In this document: positions 26,890 through 35,595 of the stretch, piece by piece
Layout of the letters: each line of letters opens with the position of its first letter
How positions within the stretch are numbered: position 1 is the first letter of the stretch
Assembly (NCBI RefSeq): GCF_024198215.1
Contig: NZ_JAKCFA010000043.1
Location: 1-63,005 of the forward strand
Direction of reading: 5' to 3'
DNA length: 63,005 bases
Source of the DNA: Myxococcus qinghaiensis
GTDB lineage: Bacteria; Myxococcota; Myxococcia; Myxococcales; Myxococcaceae
Position numbers and translations under genes: made by a program
Notes under the pieces: model-generated
Told to the model about the DNA's origin: nothing
The model's input: only the letters and a program-made list of their open reading frames with translations
Databases searched by the model: none

Positions 26890-27947
26890 AGGCGGCGGAG
26901 CTGCTCCAGGCGCTGGTGGCCATCCCCAGCGTTTCGGGTGACGAGCGACTCATCGCGGACACGGTGTCCGGGTGGGCGGAGGGCTGGGGTGCGCGCGTCC
27001 AGCGGAGGGGCCACAACGTGTGGTTCTCCGTGGGAAGCGGGCCGCGCCGGCTGCTCGTCAACTCGCACCTGGACACGGTGAAGCCGTGCGCCGGGTGGAC
27101 GTACGCGCCCCACGCGCCCGAGTGGCGTGAGGACCGCCTGTACGGCCTGGGCAGCAACGACGCCAAGGGCTGCGTGACGGGGATGCTCGTCGCGGCCCGG
27201 ACGCTCCTGAAGGAAGGGCCGCCCGCCGGCGGAGAAATCGTCTTCGCCTTCACCGCCGAGGAGGAGACCGGAGGCCAGGGCCTGGGCACGCTGCTGCCGG
27301 AGCTGGGGCCGCTGGATGCCGCGGTGGTGGGCGAGCCCACGAGCCTCAAGCCCTGCACGGCCCAGCGGGGCATGCTGCTCCTGCGCTGCACCGCGCATGG
27401 CCGCAGCTCGCATGTCGCGCACGCGCACAACGCCCAGGCGGTGAACGCCATCCACGTCGCGGCCGGAGACATCTCCACGCTGGCGGAGCTGCGCTTCCCG
27501 TCCCACCCGCTCTTGGGTGAGGCGCGGGCGCAGGTGACGCAGATCTCCGGAGGGCTGGCGCGCAACCAGGTGCCGGACGCGTGCGAGTTCTTCGTGGACC
27601 TGCGCACGACGCCGAGCATGGACCACGCGCAGGTGGCGACGCAGATTGGTGGCGCATTGAATAGCGAGGTGAAGGTGCACTCGGCGCGGTATCTGCCGAA
27701 GGCGACGGCCTCGCAGCAGCCCATCGTCCGGGCGGCCATCGCCGCGTCGGGCAACGAGCCGGTGGGCTCCAGCACCACGTCCGACTGGGCCTTCCTGGGC
27801 GAGCTGCCCACGGTGAAGGTGGGCCCGGGCGACACGCTGAGAAGCCACCTGGCGGACGAGTTCATCACCCTGGCGGAGCTGGACGCGGGTTCCGCCTTCT
27901 ACACGCGCCTTCTGCGCGGCTACTTCGAGGAGGTGGCCCGTGGCTGA
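26886..27947 (+). CDS. argE': M20 deacetylase, probably N-acetylcitrulline deacetylase
   Basis: 353 residues of the M20 metallopeptidase family (ArgE/LysK type): LLVNSHLDTVKP and YGLGSNDAKGCVTGM carry the first metal ligands, FAFTAEEETGGQG the catalytic Glu pair, and VVGEPTSL the next ligand. Because the operon uses acetylornithine transcarbamylase, the substrate is probably N-acetylcitrulline, giving citrulline for argG, as described in Xanthomonas. Acetylornithine remains possible. The start overlaps argB by four bases and the end overlaps argH by eight. Confidence 0.88.
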   Translation: MKAAELLQALVAIPSVSGDERLIADTVSGWAEGWGARVQRRGHNVWFSVGSGPRRLLVNSHLDTVKPCAGWTYAPHAPEWREDRLYGLGSNDAKGCVTGMLVAARTLLKEGPPAGGEIVFAFTAEEETGGQGLGTLLPELGPLDAAVVGEPTSLKPCTAQRGMLLLRCTAHGRSSHVAHAHNAQAVNAIHVAAGDISTLAELRFPSHPLLGEARAQVTQISGGLARNQVPDACEFFVDLRTTPSMDHAQVATQIGGALNSEVKVHSARYLPKATASQQPIVRAAIAASGNEPVGSSTTSDWAFLGELPTVKVGPGDTLRSHLADEFITLAELDAGSAFYTRLLRGYFEEVARG

Positions 27948-29289
27948 GACTCTGTGGGGCAAGGGCGCCGCGCTGGACGCGGTCATCCACCGGTTCACCG
28001 TGGGCGACGACCCCATTGTCGACCTGGCCCTGACGCCGCACGACGCGCTGGGCAGCGCCGCGCACGCGCGCATGCTGGGCAAGGTGGGCCTGCTCAAGCC
28101 GGAGGAGTCCCGAGCGCTCGTCGTCGCGCTGAAGACGCTGCACGACGAGGCGCGCGCGGGCCACTTCACCATCCGCCCCGAGCAGGAGGACGGCCACACG
28201 GCGCTGGAGGCCGCGCTGGTGGAGCGCGTGGGCGAGCCGGGCAAGCGCATCCATCTGGCCCGCTCGCGCAATGACCAGGTGCTGCTCGCGGTTCGCCTGC
28301 TCCTGCGCGAAGAGGTCCTGGCTCTCGGCGCGGGCGCGGTGAAGCTGGCGGAGGCCTTCCTGGACTTCGCGCAGGCGCACGCCCACGTGGCGATGCCGGG
28401 CTACACCCACCTGCGGCGCGCGATGCCGTCGACGTTCGGCATGTGGGGCATGGCCTTCGCGGAGGGACTGCTGGAGGAGCTGGAGGCGCTGCGCGGGGTG
28501 TGGGGACGGTTGGACCGCTGCCCGCTCGGCGCCGCCGCGGGCTTCGGCGTGCCGCTGCCCATCGACCGCGAATACGTCGCTCAGCTGCTCGGTTTCAGTC
28601 GGGTGCAAAGAAGCCCCATCGACGCGCAGAACGGACGAGGCCGCCACGAGTCCGCGGTGCTGGGCTGGGCCTGCAGCGTCGCGGGCACGCTGGAGAAGTG
28701 GCTGTGGGACGTGCAGCTCTACAGCACGGACGAGTTCGGCTTCCTCGGGCTGCCGGACGCGTTCACCACGGGCTCGTCCATCATGCCGCAGAAGAAGAAC
28801 CCGGACGTGGTGGAGCTGGCGCGCGGGCGCTGCCGCGAGCTGCGAGGACTGGCGCACCAGGTGGAAGCCGTGGCGGGCGGCCTGCCCTCCAGCTACCACC
28901 GCGACTTCCAACTGCTCAAGCGCCCCACCTTCGCGGCGCTCGCTTCCAGCCGCGCGCTCTTCGACGTGCTCGCCCGACTGGTGCCGGTGCTCCAGGTGAA
29001 GGCGGAGGCGGCAGCGCGGGCTTGTGACGACACGCTGTACGCGGCCCACCACGCCTACACGCTGGTGGCCGGTGGGCAGGCCTTCCGCGACGCCTACCGC
29101 CAGGTGGGCCGGGAGCTTTCGGACGGCACGTTCCATCCGGACCGCGAGGCCCTGACGGCCACCCACCTGGGTGGCGCCGGGAACCTGGGGCTGCCCCAGG
29201 CCCGAGAGGAGCTCGGCGCCGCGCGCGCCTGGCTCGACGACACCCACCGCGCCCTGGCCACGGCCACCGCGCGCGTGTGGGACGTATGA
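27940..29289 (+). CDS. argH: Argininosuccinate lyase
   Basis: 449 residues from the GTG at 27940, overlapping the deacetylase gene. Fumarase/aspartase superfamily: the signature GSSIMPQKKNP (278-288) with the catalytic Ser loop, HLARSRNDQVLLA and MPGYTHLRRAMP. It splits argininosuccinate into arginine and fumarate, the last step of the pathway. Length is normal for the family. The order argH before argG is unusual. Confidence 0.95.
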   Translation: MAETLWGKGAALDAVIHRFTVGDDPIVDLALTPHDALGSAAHARMLGKVGLLKPEESRALVVALKTLHDEARAGHFTIRPEQEDGHTALEAALVERVGEPGKRIHLARSRNDQVLLAVRLLLREEVLALGAGAVKLAEAFLDFAQAHAHVAMPGYTHLRRAMPSTFGMWGMAFAEGLLEELEALRGVWGRLDRCPLGAAAGFGVPLPIDREYVAQLLGFSRVQRSPIDAQNGRGRHESAVLGWACSVAGTLEKWLWDVQLYSTDEFGFLGLPDAFTTGSSIMPQKKNPDVVELARGRCRELRGLAHQVEAVAGGLPSSYHRDFQLLKRPTFAALASSRALFDVLARLVPVLQVKAEAAARACDDTLYAAHHAYTLVAGGQAFRDAYRQVGRELSDGTFHPDREALTATHLGGAGNLGLPQAREELGAARAWLDDTHRALATATARVWDV

Positions 29290-29315
29290 ACGCCTTCCCC
29301 GTGAGGAGTGACGAC

Positions 29316-30509
29316 ATGAGCAAGAAGAACGTGGTGCTGGCCTTCTCCGGCGGACTCGATACCGCTTTCTGCACGGTGTACCTGCGCGAGCAGGGCTACG
29401 CCGTGACGACGGTCACCGTGGATACGGGCGGCTTTCCTCCCGAGCAGCTCGCGAGCATCGCGGCCCTGTCCGCGAAGCTGGGCGCAGTGGAGCACATCAA
29501 GGTGGACGCGCGCGGCACCCTCTTCCAGGGCTACCTGCGCTACCTCATCGCCGGCAACGTGCTGCGCGGGCAGCTCTACCCCCTGAGCGTGTCCGCGGAG
29601 CGGGCGTGCCAGGCCGTGGAGGTCGTCCGCGTGGCGCGAGAGAAGGGCGTGCAGTCGCTGGCGCACGGCAGCACCGGCGCGGGCAATGACCAGGTGCGCT
29701 TCGACGTGGCGTTCCGCTCGCTGGCCGGTGACTTGGAGCTGCTCACCCCCATCCGCACGCTGGGCCTGAGCCGGAAGGAGGAGCTGGCCTTCCTGGCCGA
29801 GCGCGGCATCCACATGCCGCCGAAGCTGGGCTCCTACTCCGTCAACGAGGGCATGTGGGGCACGTCCGTGGGCGGCAGCGAGACGCTCAACTCGTGGAGC
29901 GCGCTGCCCGAGGCGGCCTTCCCCTCCGGGGAGATTCCCACCGACTTGAAGCCTCGTCCCCTGACGGTGGGCTTCGAGCAGGGCATCCCCGTGTCGCTGG
30001 ACGGCAAGGCGCTGGGGCCCGTGGAGCTGGTGGAGGCGCTCAACGTGCTGGGGCGCCAGTACGGCATCGGCCGGGGCATCCACCTGGGCGACACCATCCT
30101 CGGAATCAAGGGCCGCGTGGGCTTCGAGGCGCCGGCCGCGCACCTGCTCATCACCTCGCACCGCGAGCTGGAGAAGCTGGTGCTGTCCGGCAAGCAGCTG
30201 TTCTGGAAGGAGACCGTGGGCAACCTCTACGGCTCGCTCCTGCACGAGGGGCACTTCTTCGACCCGCTCGTGAAGGACCTGGAGGCGTTCCTCACCTCCT
30301 CGCAGGACCGGGTGACGGGCGAGGTGCGGCTCGTGTTGCACCCCCGCTCCATGGTGGTGGAAGGCGTGCGCTCGCCGCATTCGTTGATGGACGCGAAGGT
30401 GGCGACGTACGGGGAAGCGAACGTGTTGTGGACGGGCTCGGAGGCCGCTGGCTTCGCCAAGCTGTACGGCGTCGCGCAGATGCTCTCGCACCGGGCGAAG
30501 GGAGGCTGA
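29316..30509 (+). CDS. argG: Argininosuccinate synthase
   Basis: 397 residues from the ATG at 29316, preceded by GTGAGGAGTGA; an in-frame ATG at 29286 lacks a good site. The ATP pyrophosphatase P-loop SGGLDT is at 11-16. It joins citrulline and aspartate with ATP. The sequence diverges from the common E. coli/human type (AHGSTGAGNDQVRFD, GSYSVNEGMWGTSVGG) and looks like the form found with acetylornithine transcarbamylase operons. One base separates its stop from the next start. Confidence 0.94.
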   Translation: MSKKNVVLAFSGGLDTAFCTVYLREQGYAVTTVTVDTGGFPPEQLASIAALSAKLGAVEHIKVDARGTLFQGYLRYLIAGNVLRGQLYPLSVSAERACQAVEVVRVAREKGVQSLAHGSTGAGNDQVRFDVAFRSLAGDLELLTPIRTLGLSRKEELAFLAERGIHMPPKLGSYSVNEGMWGTSVGGSETLNSWSALPEAAFPSGEIPTDLKPRPLTVGFEQGIPVSLDGKALGPVELVEALNVLGRQYGIGRGIHLGDTILGIKGRVGFEAPAAHLLITSHRELEKLVLSGKQLFWKETVGNLYGSLLHEGHFFDPLVKDLEAFLTSSQDRVTGEVRLVLHPRSMVVEGVRSPHSLMDAKVATYGEANVLWTGSEAAGFAKLYGVAQMLSHRAKGG

Positions 30510-30510
30510 C

Positions 30511-31572
30511 ATGAAGGTCTTCGTCGACAAGGTGGGAAGCGTCACCCGCAACCTGGGCCTGGGGCGCACCGTGCACCTCACGCCCGAGGTCAAAGCCGAG
30601 GAAGGCGCCGTCATCGCCATCCGCATCCACGGCGAGAAGAGCGTCTACAACCAGCTCGAGGACGTCCACGGGCGCCTCGTCACGCTGCACGCGGGCGACA
30701 TCATGGTGGGCGCGCTGGGGCACCGCAACGCGCTGCATGGCTACGAGGGCGTGGTGCCGGAGACCGTCACCGTGGGCCAGCGGCTGCACGTGCTGAACAT
30801 GGGCGGCGTCATCGGCAAGTGCACGTCGCACAACCCTGGCGTGGGCATGCCCTTCGAGGCGGAGGTGCTGGGCCAGGTGCTGGAGTTCCCGGAGCTGATG
30901 TCACGCAACGGGCAGCCGGCGCACGTGATGTCCGGCGCGCTCAAGGGCACGAACGTGGCGGTGAAGTGCCCCGTCGTCTACGTGGTGGGCACGTGCATGA
31001 ACGCGGGCAAGACGTTCGCCGCCAGCGCCATGGTGCGCAGGCTGGCGCAGGCCGGCTACCGCGTGGGCGGCGCGAAGCTCACGGGCGTGTCGCTGATGCG
31101 TGACACGCTGAGCATGCAGGACTCCGGCGCGGACGTGGTGATGGACTTCACGGACGCGGGCATCGTCTGCACGGGGCCCCGCACGGCGGCGCGCGTGGCG
31201 CGGGTGCTGTTCTCCGAGCTGGCGGTGTCCGACGTGGACGTCATCGTCGCGGAGACGGGCGACGGCATCATGGGTGAGTACGGCGTCCAGGCGATTCTGG
31301 CGGACCCGGAGCTCAAGGCCCTCGCGGGCGCGTGGGTGATGTGCGCCAACGACCCGGTGGGCGCGGCGGGCGGCGTGCGGCACCTGAAGGAGACGTACGG
31401 CATCGACGTGGACGTGCTGGCGGGACCGGCCACGGACAACGCGGTGGGCGTGCGCTTCGTGGAGCAGGTCGTGGGTGTGCCGGCGCGAAACGCTCGCGCG
31501 GACCCGGCGGCGCTGGGTGGTCTCATCCTGGAGAAGCTCTCGCCGAAGCTCGGCGCGGGGAGGAAGTCATGA
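30511..31572 (+). CDS. P-loop NTPase-like protein of unknown function in the arg operon
   Basis: 353 residues, ATG directly after argG. The first 140 residues are beta-rich (VTRNLGLGRTVHLTPEV, VHGRLVTLHAGDIMVGALGH). The rest is a P-loop domain with Walker-A-like GTCMNAGKT (160-168), GYRVGGAKLTG, and an Asp-rich segment (DVDVIVAETGDGIMGEYG) resembling dethiobiotin synthetase, MobB or DUF1611-type proteins. Tight coupling to argG and argC (ATGA overlap) argues for an arginine-related role. I do not know the reaction. It is not a known arginine enzyme. Confidence 0.85.
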   Translation: MKVFVDKVGSVTRNLGLGRTVHLTPEVKAEEGAVIAIRIHGEKSVYNQLEDVHGRLVTLHAGDIMVGALGHRNALHGYEGVVPETVTVGQRLHVLNMGGVIGKCTSHNPGVGMPFEAEVLGQVLEFPELMSRNGQPAHVMSGALKGTNVAVKCPVVYVVGTCMNAGKTFAASAMVRRLAQAGYRVGGAKLTGVSLMRDTLSMQDSGADVVMDFTDAGIVCTGPRTAARVARVLFSELAVSDVDVIVAETGDGIMGEYGVQAILADPELKALAGAWVMCANDPVGAAGGVRHLKETYGIDVDVLAGPATDNAVGVRFVEQVVGVPARNARADPAALGGLILEKLSPKLGAGRKS

Positions 31573-32636
31573 CGCGGGCGAACATCTACATCCTGGGGGC
31601 CTCCGGTTTTGGCGGAGGCGAGCTGTTGCGGATTCTCTCCGGGCATCCGGCCGTGGCCGGCATCCGCGTCGTGTCCCGGCACCACGCGGGTGCGCCCGTC
31701 CACAAGGTGCATCCGCACCTGCGCGGACTGGTGGACGCGACGTTCGAGGCGGAGCCGGACTGGCGATGGCTGGCGGACTCTCAGCAGCCCGTGCTGTTCA
31801 GCGCGCTGGGCCATGGCGAGCTGGCCACCCAGTTCCTCGGCCTGGAGAAGAAGTGGGCCGAGGCGGGGCTCGCCGACCGCCTGCTGCTCGTGGACCTGTC
31901 CTCTGACTTCCGGCTGGACCATCCGGGACGGTACGCGGGCGCCTATGGCAAGCCGCACCCCGCGCCGGACCTGCTGGGCACCTTCACGTACGGCCTCACC
32001 GAGTGGAAGCGCGAGGAGCTCAAAGGCGCCAGGCGCATCGCCAACCCCGGCTGCTTCGCCACCGCGGTGCAGCTGGCGCTCCTGCCCATCGCCTCCACGC
32101 CGGGCCTGGGCCTGCTGGCCGTCTCCGGTGTGACGGGCTCCTCCGGCTCCGGCTCGCTGCCGGGCGAGGGCACGCACCACCCGACGCGTGCGCACGACTT
32201 CCGCGCGTACAAGCCGCTGGAGCATCAGCACGAGGCGGAGGTCGAGGTCATGCTCGTGGCCCACGGCGCGCAGCGCCACCGGCTGGCCTTCGTGCCGCAC
32301 TCGGCGCCCATGGTGCGCGGCATCTTCGCCACCGTGCAGTTCGAGTGGCCCGAGCACGGCGGCGCGGTGGTGACGCAGTCGCTGACGGACAAGTTCCGCC
32401 GCTATTACGAAGGCTCCAAGTTCGTCCGCATCGTCGAAGGCACGCCGCGCGTCGCCGCCGTCACCGGCAGCAACTTCTGCGACATCTCCGTGGCGACGAA
32501 GGGCCGCTCCGTGGCCGTCATGGCCGCGCTGGACAACCTGGTGAAGGGCATGGCCGGCCAGGCCGTGCAGAACTTCAACGTGTCCCTCGGCTTCCCCGAG
32601 GACACCGGGCTGCGTCAGGCCGCCTGCTACCCGTGA
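31569..32636 (+). CDS. argC: N-acetyl-gamma-glutamyl-phosphate reductase
   Basis: 355 residues from the ATG at 31569, overlapping the previous stop as ATGA. NADPH-binding GASGFGGGELLRIL at the N-terminus and catalytic Cys162 in NPGCFATA. Also VSGVTGSSGSGS, HQHEAEVEVML and VPHSAPMVRGIF, all typical of ArgC. It reduces acetylglutamyl phosphate to the semialdehyde. Last gene of the operon; argD for the next step is not in the window. A strong hairpin follows. Confidence 0.95.
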   Translation: MTRANIYILGASGFGGGELLRILSGHPAVAGIRVVSRHHAGAPVHKVHPHLRGLVDATFEAEPDWRWLADSQQPVLFSALGHGELATQFLGLEKKWAEAGLADRLLLVDLSSDFRLDHPGRYAGAYGKPHPAPDLLGTFTYGLTEWKREELKGARRIANPGCFATAVQLALLPIASTPGLGLLAVSGVTGSSGSGSLPGEGTHHPTRAHDFRAYKPLEHQHEAEVEVMLVAHGAQRHRLAFVPHSAPMVRGIFATVQFEWPEHGGAVVTQSLTDKFRRYYEGSKFVRIVEGTPRVAAVTGSNFCDISVATKGRSVAVMAALDNLVKGMAGQAVQNFNVSLGFPEDTGLRQAACYP

Positions 32637-32642
32637 ACGACG

Positions 32643-32677
32643 CCGCGCCCGCTCCGGTGGCCTCGGAGCGGGCGCGG
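32643..32677 (+). terminator. Terminator of the arg operon
   Basis: A perfect 14-bp stem (CCGCGCCCGCTCCG pairing with CGGAGCGGGCGCGG) with a 7-base loop, six bases after the argC stop. Only a weak T stretch follows (CTCTTTAG). Confidence 0.65.
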
Positions 32678-32929
32678 TGGCCACGGCCTCTTTAGAGGGC
32701 CGGGCTAGAGAACACTGGTTGCGAGTCAGCGCGAGGGCCCGCAGTCGCATTTGTCAGGCTTCACCTGGCGCGAGCATCTGTTTCACTCAACGCCCCCACT
32801 TCCTCCCAGGCCCCGCCCATTCTCGGGCGTGAGTCTTCGCCGGGAGCACGTCAGGCCGCGCTCGAGCTCGCGTCGGAGGAGGCCCGCCCGGCCCTCCCCG
32901 CCGTGTGGACTGCCACGAAAGCGGTGCCC
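32678..32929. other. Intergenic region, no gene seen
   Basis: About 250 bases between the arg terminator and the ATP-grasp gene. No convincing reading frame, repeat or operator is visible. It presumably holds the promoter of the ATP-grasp gene, which lacks a clear ribosome binding site. Confidence 0.4.
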
Positions 32930-33811
32930 ATGCCTCGACGCTCCCGTCCTGCGAGTGCCCTCGTCTTCGGTCGCAATCCCTCTCAGTACGACACCTTCGA
33001 CGTGGAGGCCGAAGCCGCGGAGGCGCTGGGTTTCGACACGTACCAGGTGGACCTGGCCGCCCTGCTCCATGGCAACCTGGAGCGCGCGCTCGACGCGGTG
33101 CCGGAGCGCGGAGCGCTTCGCCTGCTCTACCGGGGCTGGATGCTCACCGAGGAGGAGTATGGCGCGCTCGACGAAGCCCTCTCCGAGCGCGGCCACCGGC
33201 TGCTGACCACCCCCACCCAGTACGCCGCCGCGCTGTACCTGCCGAACTGGTACCCGCGCCTCGCCCGCTACACCGCGCGCTCCGTCTGGACGGAGGGCAC
33301 TGACGCACAGGAGGCCTGGCGCGCCGCCCAGGAGCTGGGGCCGCCGCCGTACATCCTCAAGGACCACGTGAAGTCCGCCAAGGAGCGCTGGGAGGAGGCC
33401 TGCTTCGTGCCGGCCGGCGCCACACCGGAGGACTTCGAGCGCACGTGCGCCAACCTCGTGGAGGAGCGCGGTGAGCGCTTCGAGCGGGGCCTCGTCGTCC
33501 GGAAGTACCTGCCGCTCAAGGTCTACGGCAGGACGCCCACCGGCCCCGCGCACCTGGAGTTCCGCCTCTTCTTCGGCCACGGCCGCCTGCTCGCGGCCGA
33601 GCCGTACCATGAGTTCGACGTCGAGGTTCCCGACTTCACCGCCTTCGAACCGCTGGGCCGCCGCATCGACTCGCCCTTCTTCTCCCTCGACGTCGCCATG
33701 CTGGAGGATGGCGGCTGGGCCGTCGTCGAGGTGAATGACGGCGGCGTCTCCGGCTTGCCCCCAGGGCTGGACCCTCGCACGCTCTTCGAGCCCCTCATGG
33801 GGGCCGGGTAG
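32930..33811 (+). CDS. ATP-grasp (R2K clade) protein
   Basis: 293 residues from the ATG at 32930; GTG at 32924 or 32903 is possible. The centre has the ATP-grasp R2K pattern: PYILKDHVKSAKERWEEACF, then ERGLVVRKYLPLK, then LEFRLFFGHGRLLAAEPY, and the metal-binding end WAVVEVNDGGVSGLP. Such enzymes are predicted to ligate amino acids or modify peptides and proteins. Members occur in phage, toxin and conflict systems as well as alone. No peptide substrate gene is adjacent, so the role is unknown. Confidence 0.82.
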   Translation: MPRRSRPASALVFGRNPSQYDTFDVEAEAAEALGFDTYQVDLAALLHGNLERALDAVPERGALRLLYRGWMLTEEEYGALDEALSERGHRLLTTPTQYAAALYLPNWYPRLARYTARSVWTEGTDAQEAWRAAQELGPPPYILKDHVKSAKERWEEACFVPAGATPEDFERTCANLVEERGERFERGLVVRKYLPLKVYGRTPTGPAHLEFRLFFGHGRLLAAEPYHEFDVEVPDFTAFEPLGRRIDSPFFSLDVAMLEDGGWAVVEVNDGGVSGLPPGLDPRTLFEPLMGAG

Positions 33812-33910
33812 TCAGGCACCCGCCACGTTGTCCCCGCCCGAGAGCAACCTTCATGGCGCGCACCTGGGTTATGGTGCGCGAAGGTTTGACGTCAAAACAG
33901 GCAAGGAACG

Positions 33911-35521
33911 ATGCACTTCGAATTGGCCTTCGTCCTCATCTTCGCAGTCGCGACCGCGGTGGCCATCGCGGCGCGGTACTTCAAGATTCCCTACACGGTG
34001 GCGCTGGTGGTGGCGGGGCTCACGTTGGGTGCGGTGCACCTCTTCGAGCCGCCGCATCTCACCAAGGAGCTGCTCTTCGCCATCATCTTGCCGGGCCTCT
34101 TGTTCGAGGCGGCGTTCCACGTCGAGTTCCGCAAGTTCTGGAAGAACAAGCTGGCCATCCACGCCATGGCGATTCCGGGCGTGGCGGCCTCGGCGGGCCT
34201 GACGGCGCTCATCCTCTCGCAGTGGGTGGAGGGGATGAACGTGGTGACGGGCTTCGGGATGCTGCCGGCGCTGGTGTTCGCGGCGGTCATCGTCTCGACG
34301 GACCCGATTGCGGTGGTGGGGTTGTTCAAGACGCTCGGCGCGCCCAAGCGCCTGCTCATCCTGGTGGAGGGTGAGAGCCTGCTCAACGACGGCACCGCCG
34401 TGGTGCTCTTCACGCTGGTGGTGGCGGTGGCGACGGGGGGCCAGTTCACCGTCGGCGGCGCGGTGATGGACTTCATCAAGGTCGCGGGCATGGGCGTGCT
34501 GGTGGGCAGCGCGGTGGGGTACGCGGCGGCGCGGGTCATCAAGCGCGTGGATGACGCGATGGTGGAAATCACCTGCACCGTCATCGCGGCGTACGGCTCG
34601 TTCGTCATCGCGGAGAACTTCCACTACTCGGGCGTCATCGCGACAGTAGTGGCCGGCATGCTCTGCGGCAACTGGGCCACGCACGAGGGCATGAGCCCCA
34701 CCACGCGCGTCGCGGTGGAGAGCTTCTGGGAGTACTGGTCCTTCGCGCTCAACTCGGTGGTGTTCCTCCTCATCGGCCTGGAGGTGAACCTGTCGTCGCT
34801 GCTGGCGTCGTGGAAGCCGATTCTGGCGGCCTACGTGGCGGTCATCGCGGGCCGGGCGGTGGTGGTGTACGGCGTGTCCGCGCTGCTGAAGCTCACGAAG
34901 GAGCGCATGCCCTGGTCCTGGAGCGCGGTGCTCACCTGGAGCGGCCTGCGAGGCGCCATCTCCATGGTGCTGGTGCTCAGTCTTCCGGCGGACTTCGACC
35001 ACCGCGAGCTGCTGGTGAACATGACGTTCGGCGTGGTGGTGCTGTCCATCGTCATCCAGGGCCTGTCCATGGCGCCGCTGTTGCGCAAGCTGGGCATCAC
35101 CGGCCTGAAGGACGCGTACCAGGAGCAGTACGAGCTGGCGCGCGGTCGGCTGGGGGCCATCCACGCCGCGATGGCCGCGCTCGAGGCCCTGCGTCGCACG
35201 CGCGAGATTCCCGCTGACGTGCTGACCCAGTTGGAGAAGGACTACCAGGAGAAGGAGAGCGTGACGGAGAAGGAGCTCGCCCAGCTCAAGCAGCAGTCGA
35301 TGCGCTTCCACGAGGAGGAGCACCAGGAGGCCGTCCGCCGCATGCTCATCGTGGAGAAGGAGTCGTTGCTCAAGGCGTATCAGTCCGCCGCCATCGGCAA
35401 GGAGGCCTTCGAGCGGCTCACCGCGGAGCTGGATGAGCGCATCGCTCACGCGGACGCCGCCGAGATGCACACGTCGGTGCCCGCCACGCCCACGACGCCC
35501 ACGGGCGCCGTCGGGACCTGA
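33911..35521 (+). CDS. Na+/H+ antiporter (CPA1/NhaP type)
   Basis: 536 residues with about 12 membrane helices in the first 400. Motifs of the cation:proton antiporter-1 family are present: FAIILPGLLFEAAFH, STDPIAVVGLFKTLG with the ion-binding Asp, VEGESLLNDGTAVVLF and WSGLRGAISMVL. The last 120 residues are a soluble charged coiled-coil tail (QLEKDYQEKESVTEKELAQL), common in bacterial members. It exchanges Na+ or K+ for H+ at the inner membrane. It stands alone and ends at a strong bidirectional hairpin. Confidence 0.94.
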   Translation: MHFELAFVLIFAVATAVAIAARYFKIPYTVALVVAGLTLGAVHLFEPPHLTKELLFAIILPGLLFEAAFHVEFRKFWKNKLAIHAMAIPGVAASAGLTALILSQWVEGMNVVTGFGMLPALVFAAVIVSTDPIAVVGLFKTLGAPKRLLILVEGESLLNDGTAVVLFTLVVAVATGGQFTVGGAVMDFIKVAGMGVLVGSAVGYAAARVIKRVDDAMVEITCTVIAAYGSFVIAENFHYSGVIATVVAGMLCGNWATHEGMSPTTRVAVESFWEYWSFALNSVVFLLIGLEVNLSSLLASWKPILAAYVAVIAGRAVVVYGVSALLKLTKERMPWSWSAVLTWSGLRGAISMVLVLSLPADFDHRELLVNMTFGVVVLSIVIQGLSMAPLLRKLGITGLKDAYQEQYELARGRLGAIHAAMAALEALRRTREIPADVLTQLEKDYQEKESVTEKELAQLKQQSMRFHEEEHQEAVRRMLIVEKESLLKAYQSAAIGKEAFERLTAELDERIAHADAAEMHTSVPATPTTPTGAVGT

Positions 35522-35522
35522 C

Positions 35523-35580
35523 GTCGGGCGCACCTCGCGTCACGGGCGGCCTTCGCGGGCTCCCGTGACGCGGGCCCGAC
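35523..35580. terminator. Nested bidirectional terminator hairpin
   Basis: A 13-bp inner stem (CGCGTCACGGG pairing with CCCGTGACGCG plus two more pairs) lies inside an outer GTCGGGC/GCCCGAC pairing. It is between the convergent antiporter and the membrane protein gene. No T run on either side. Confidence 0.6.
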
Positions 35581-35595
35581 TGGCCTGGCGTGCGC

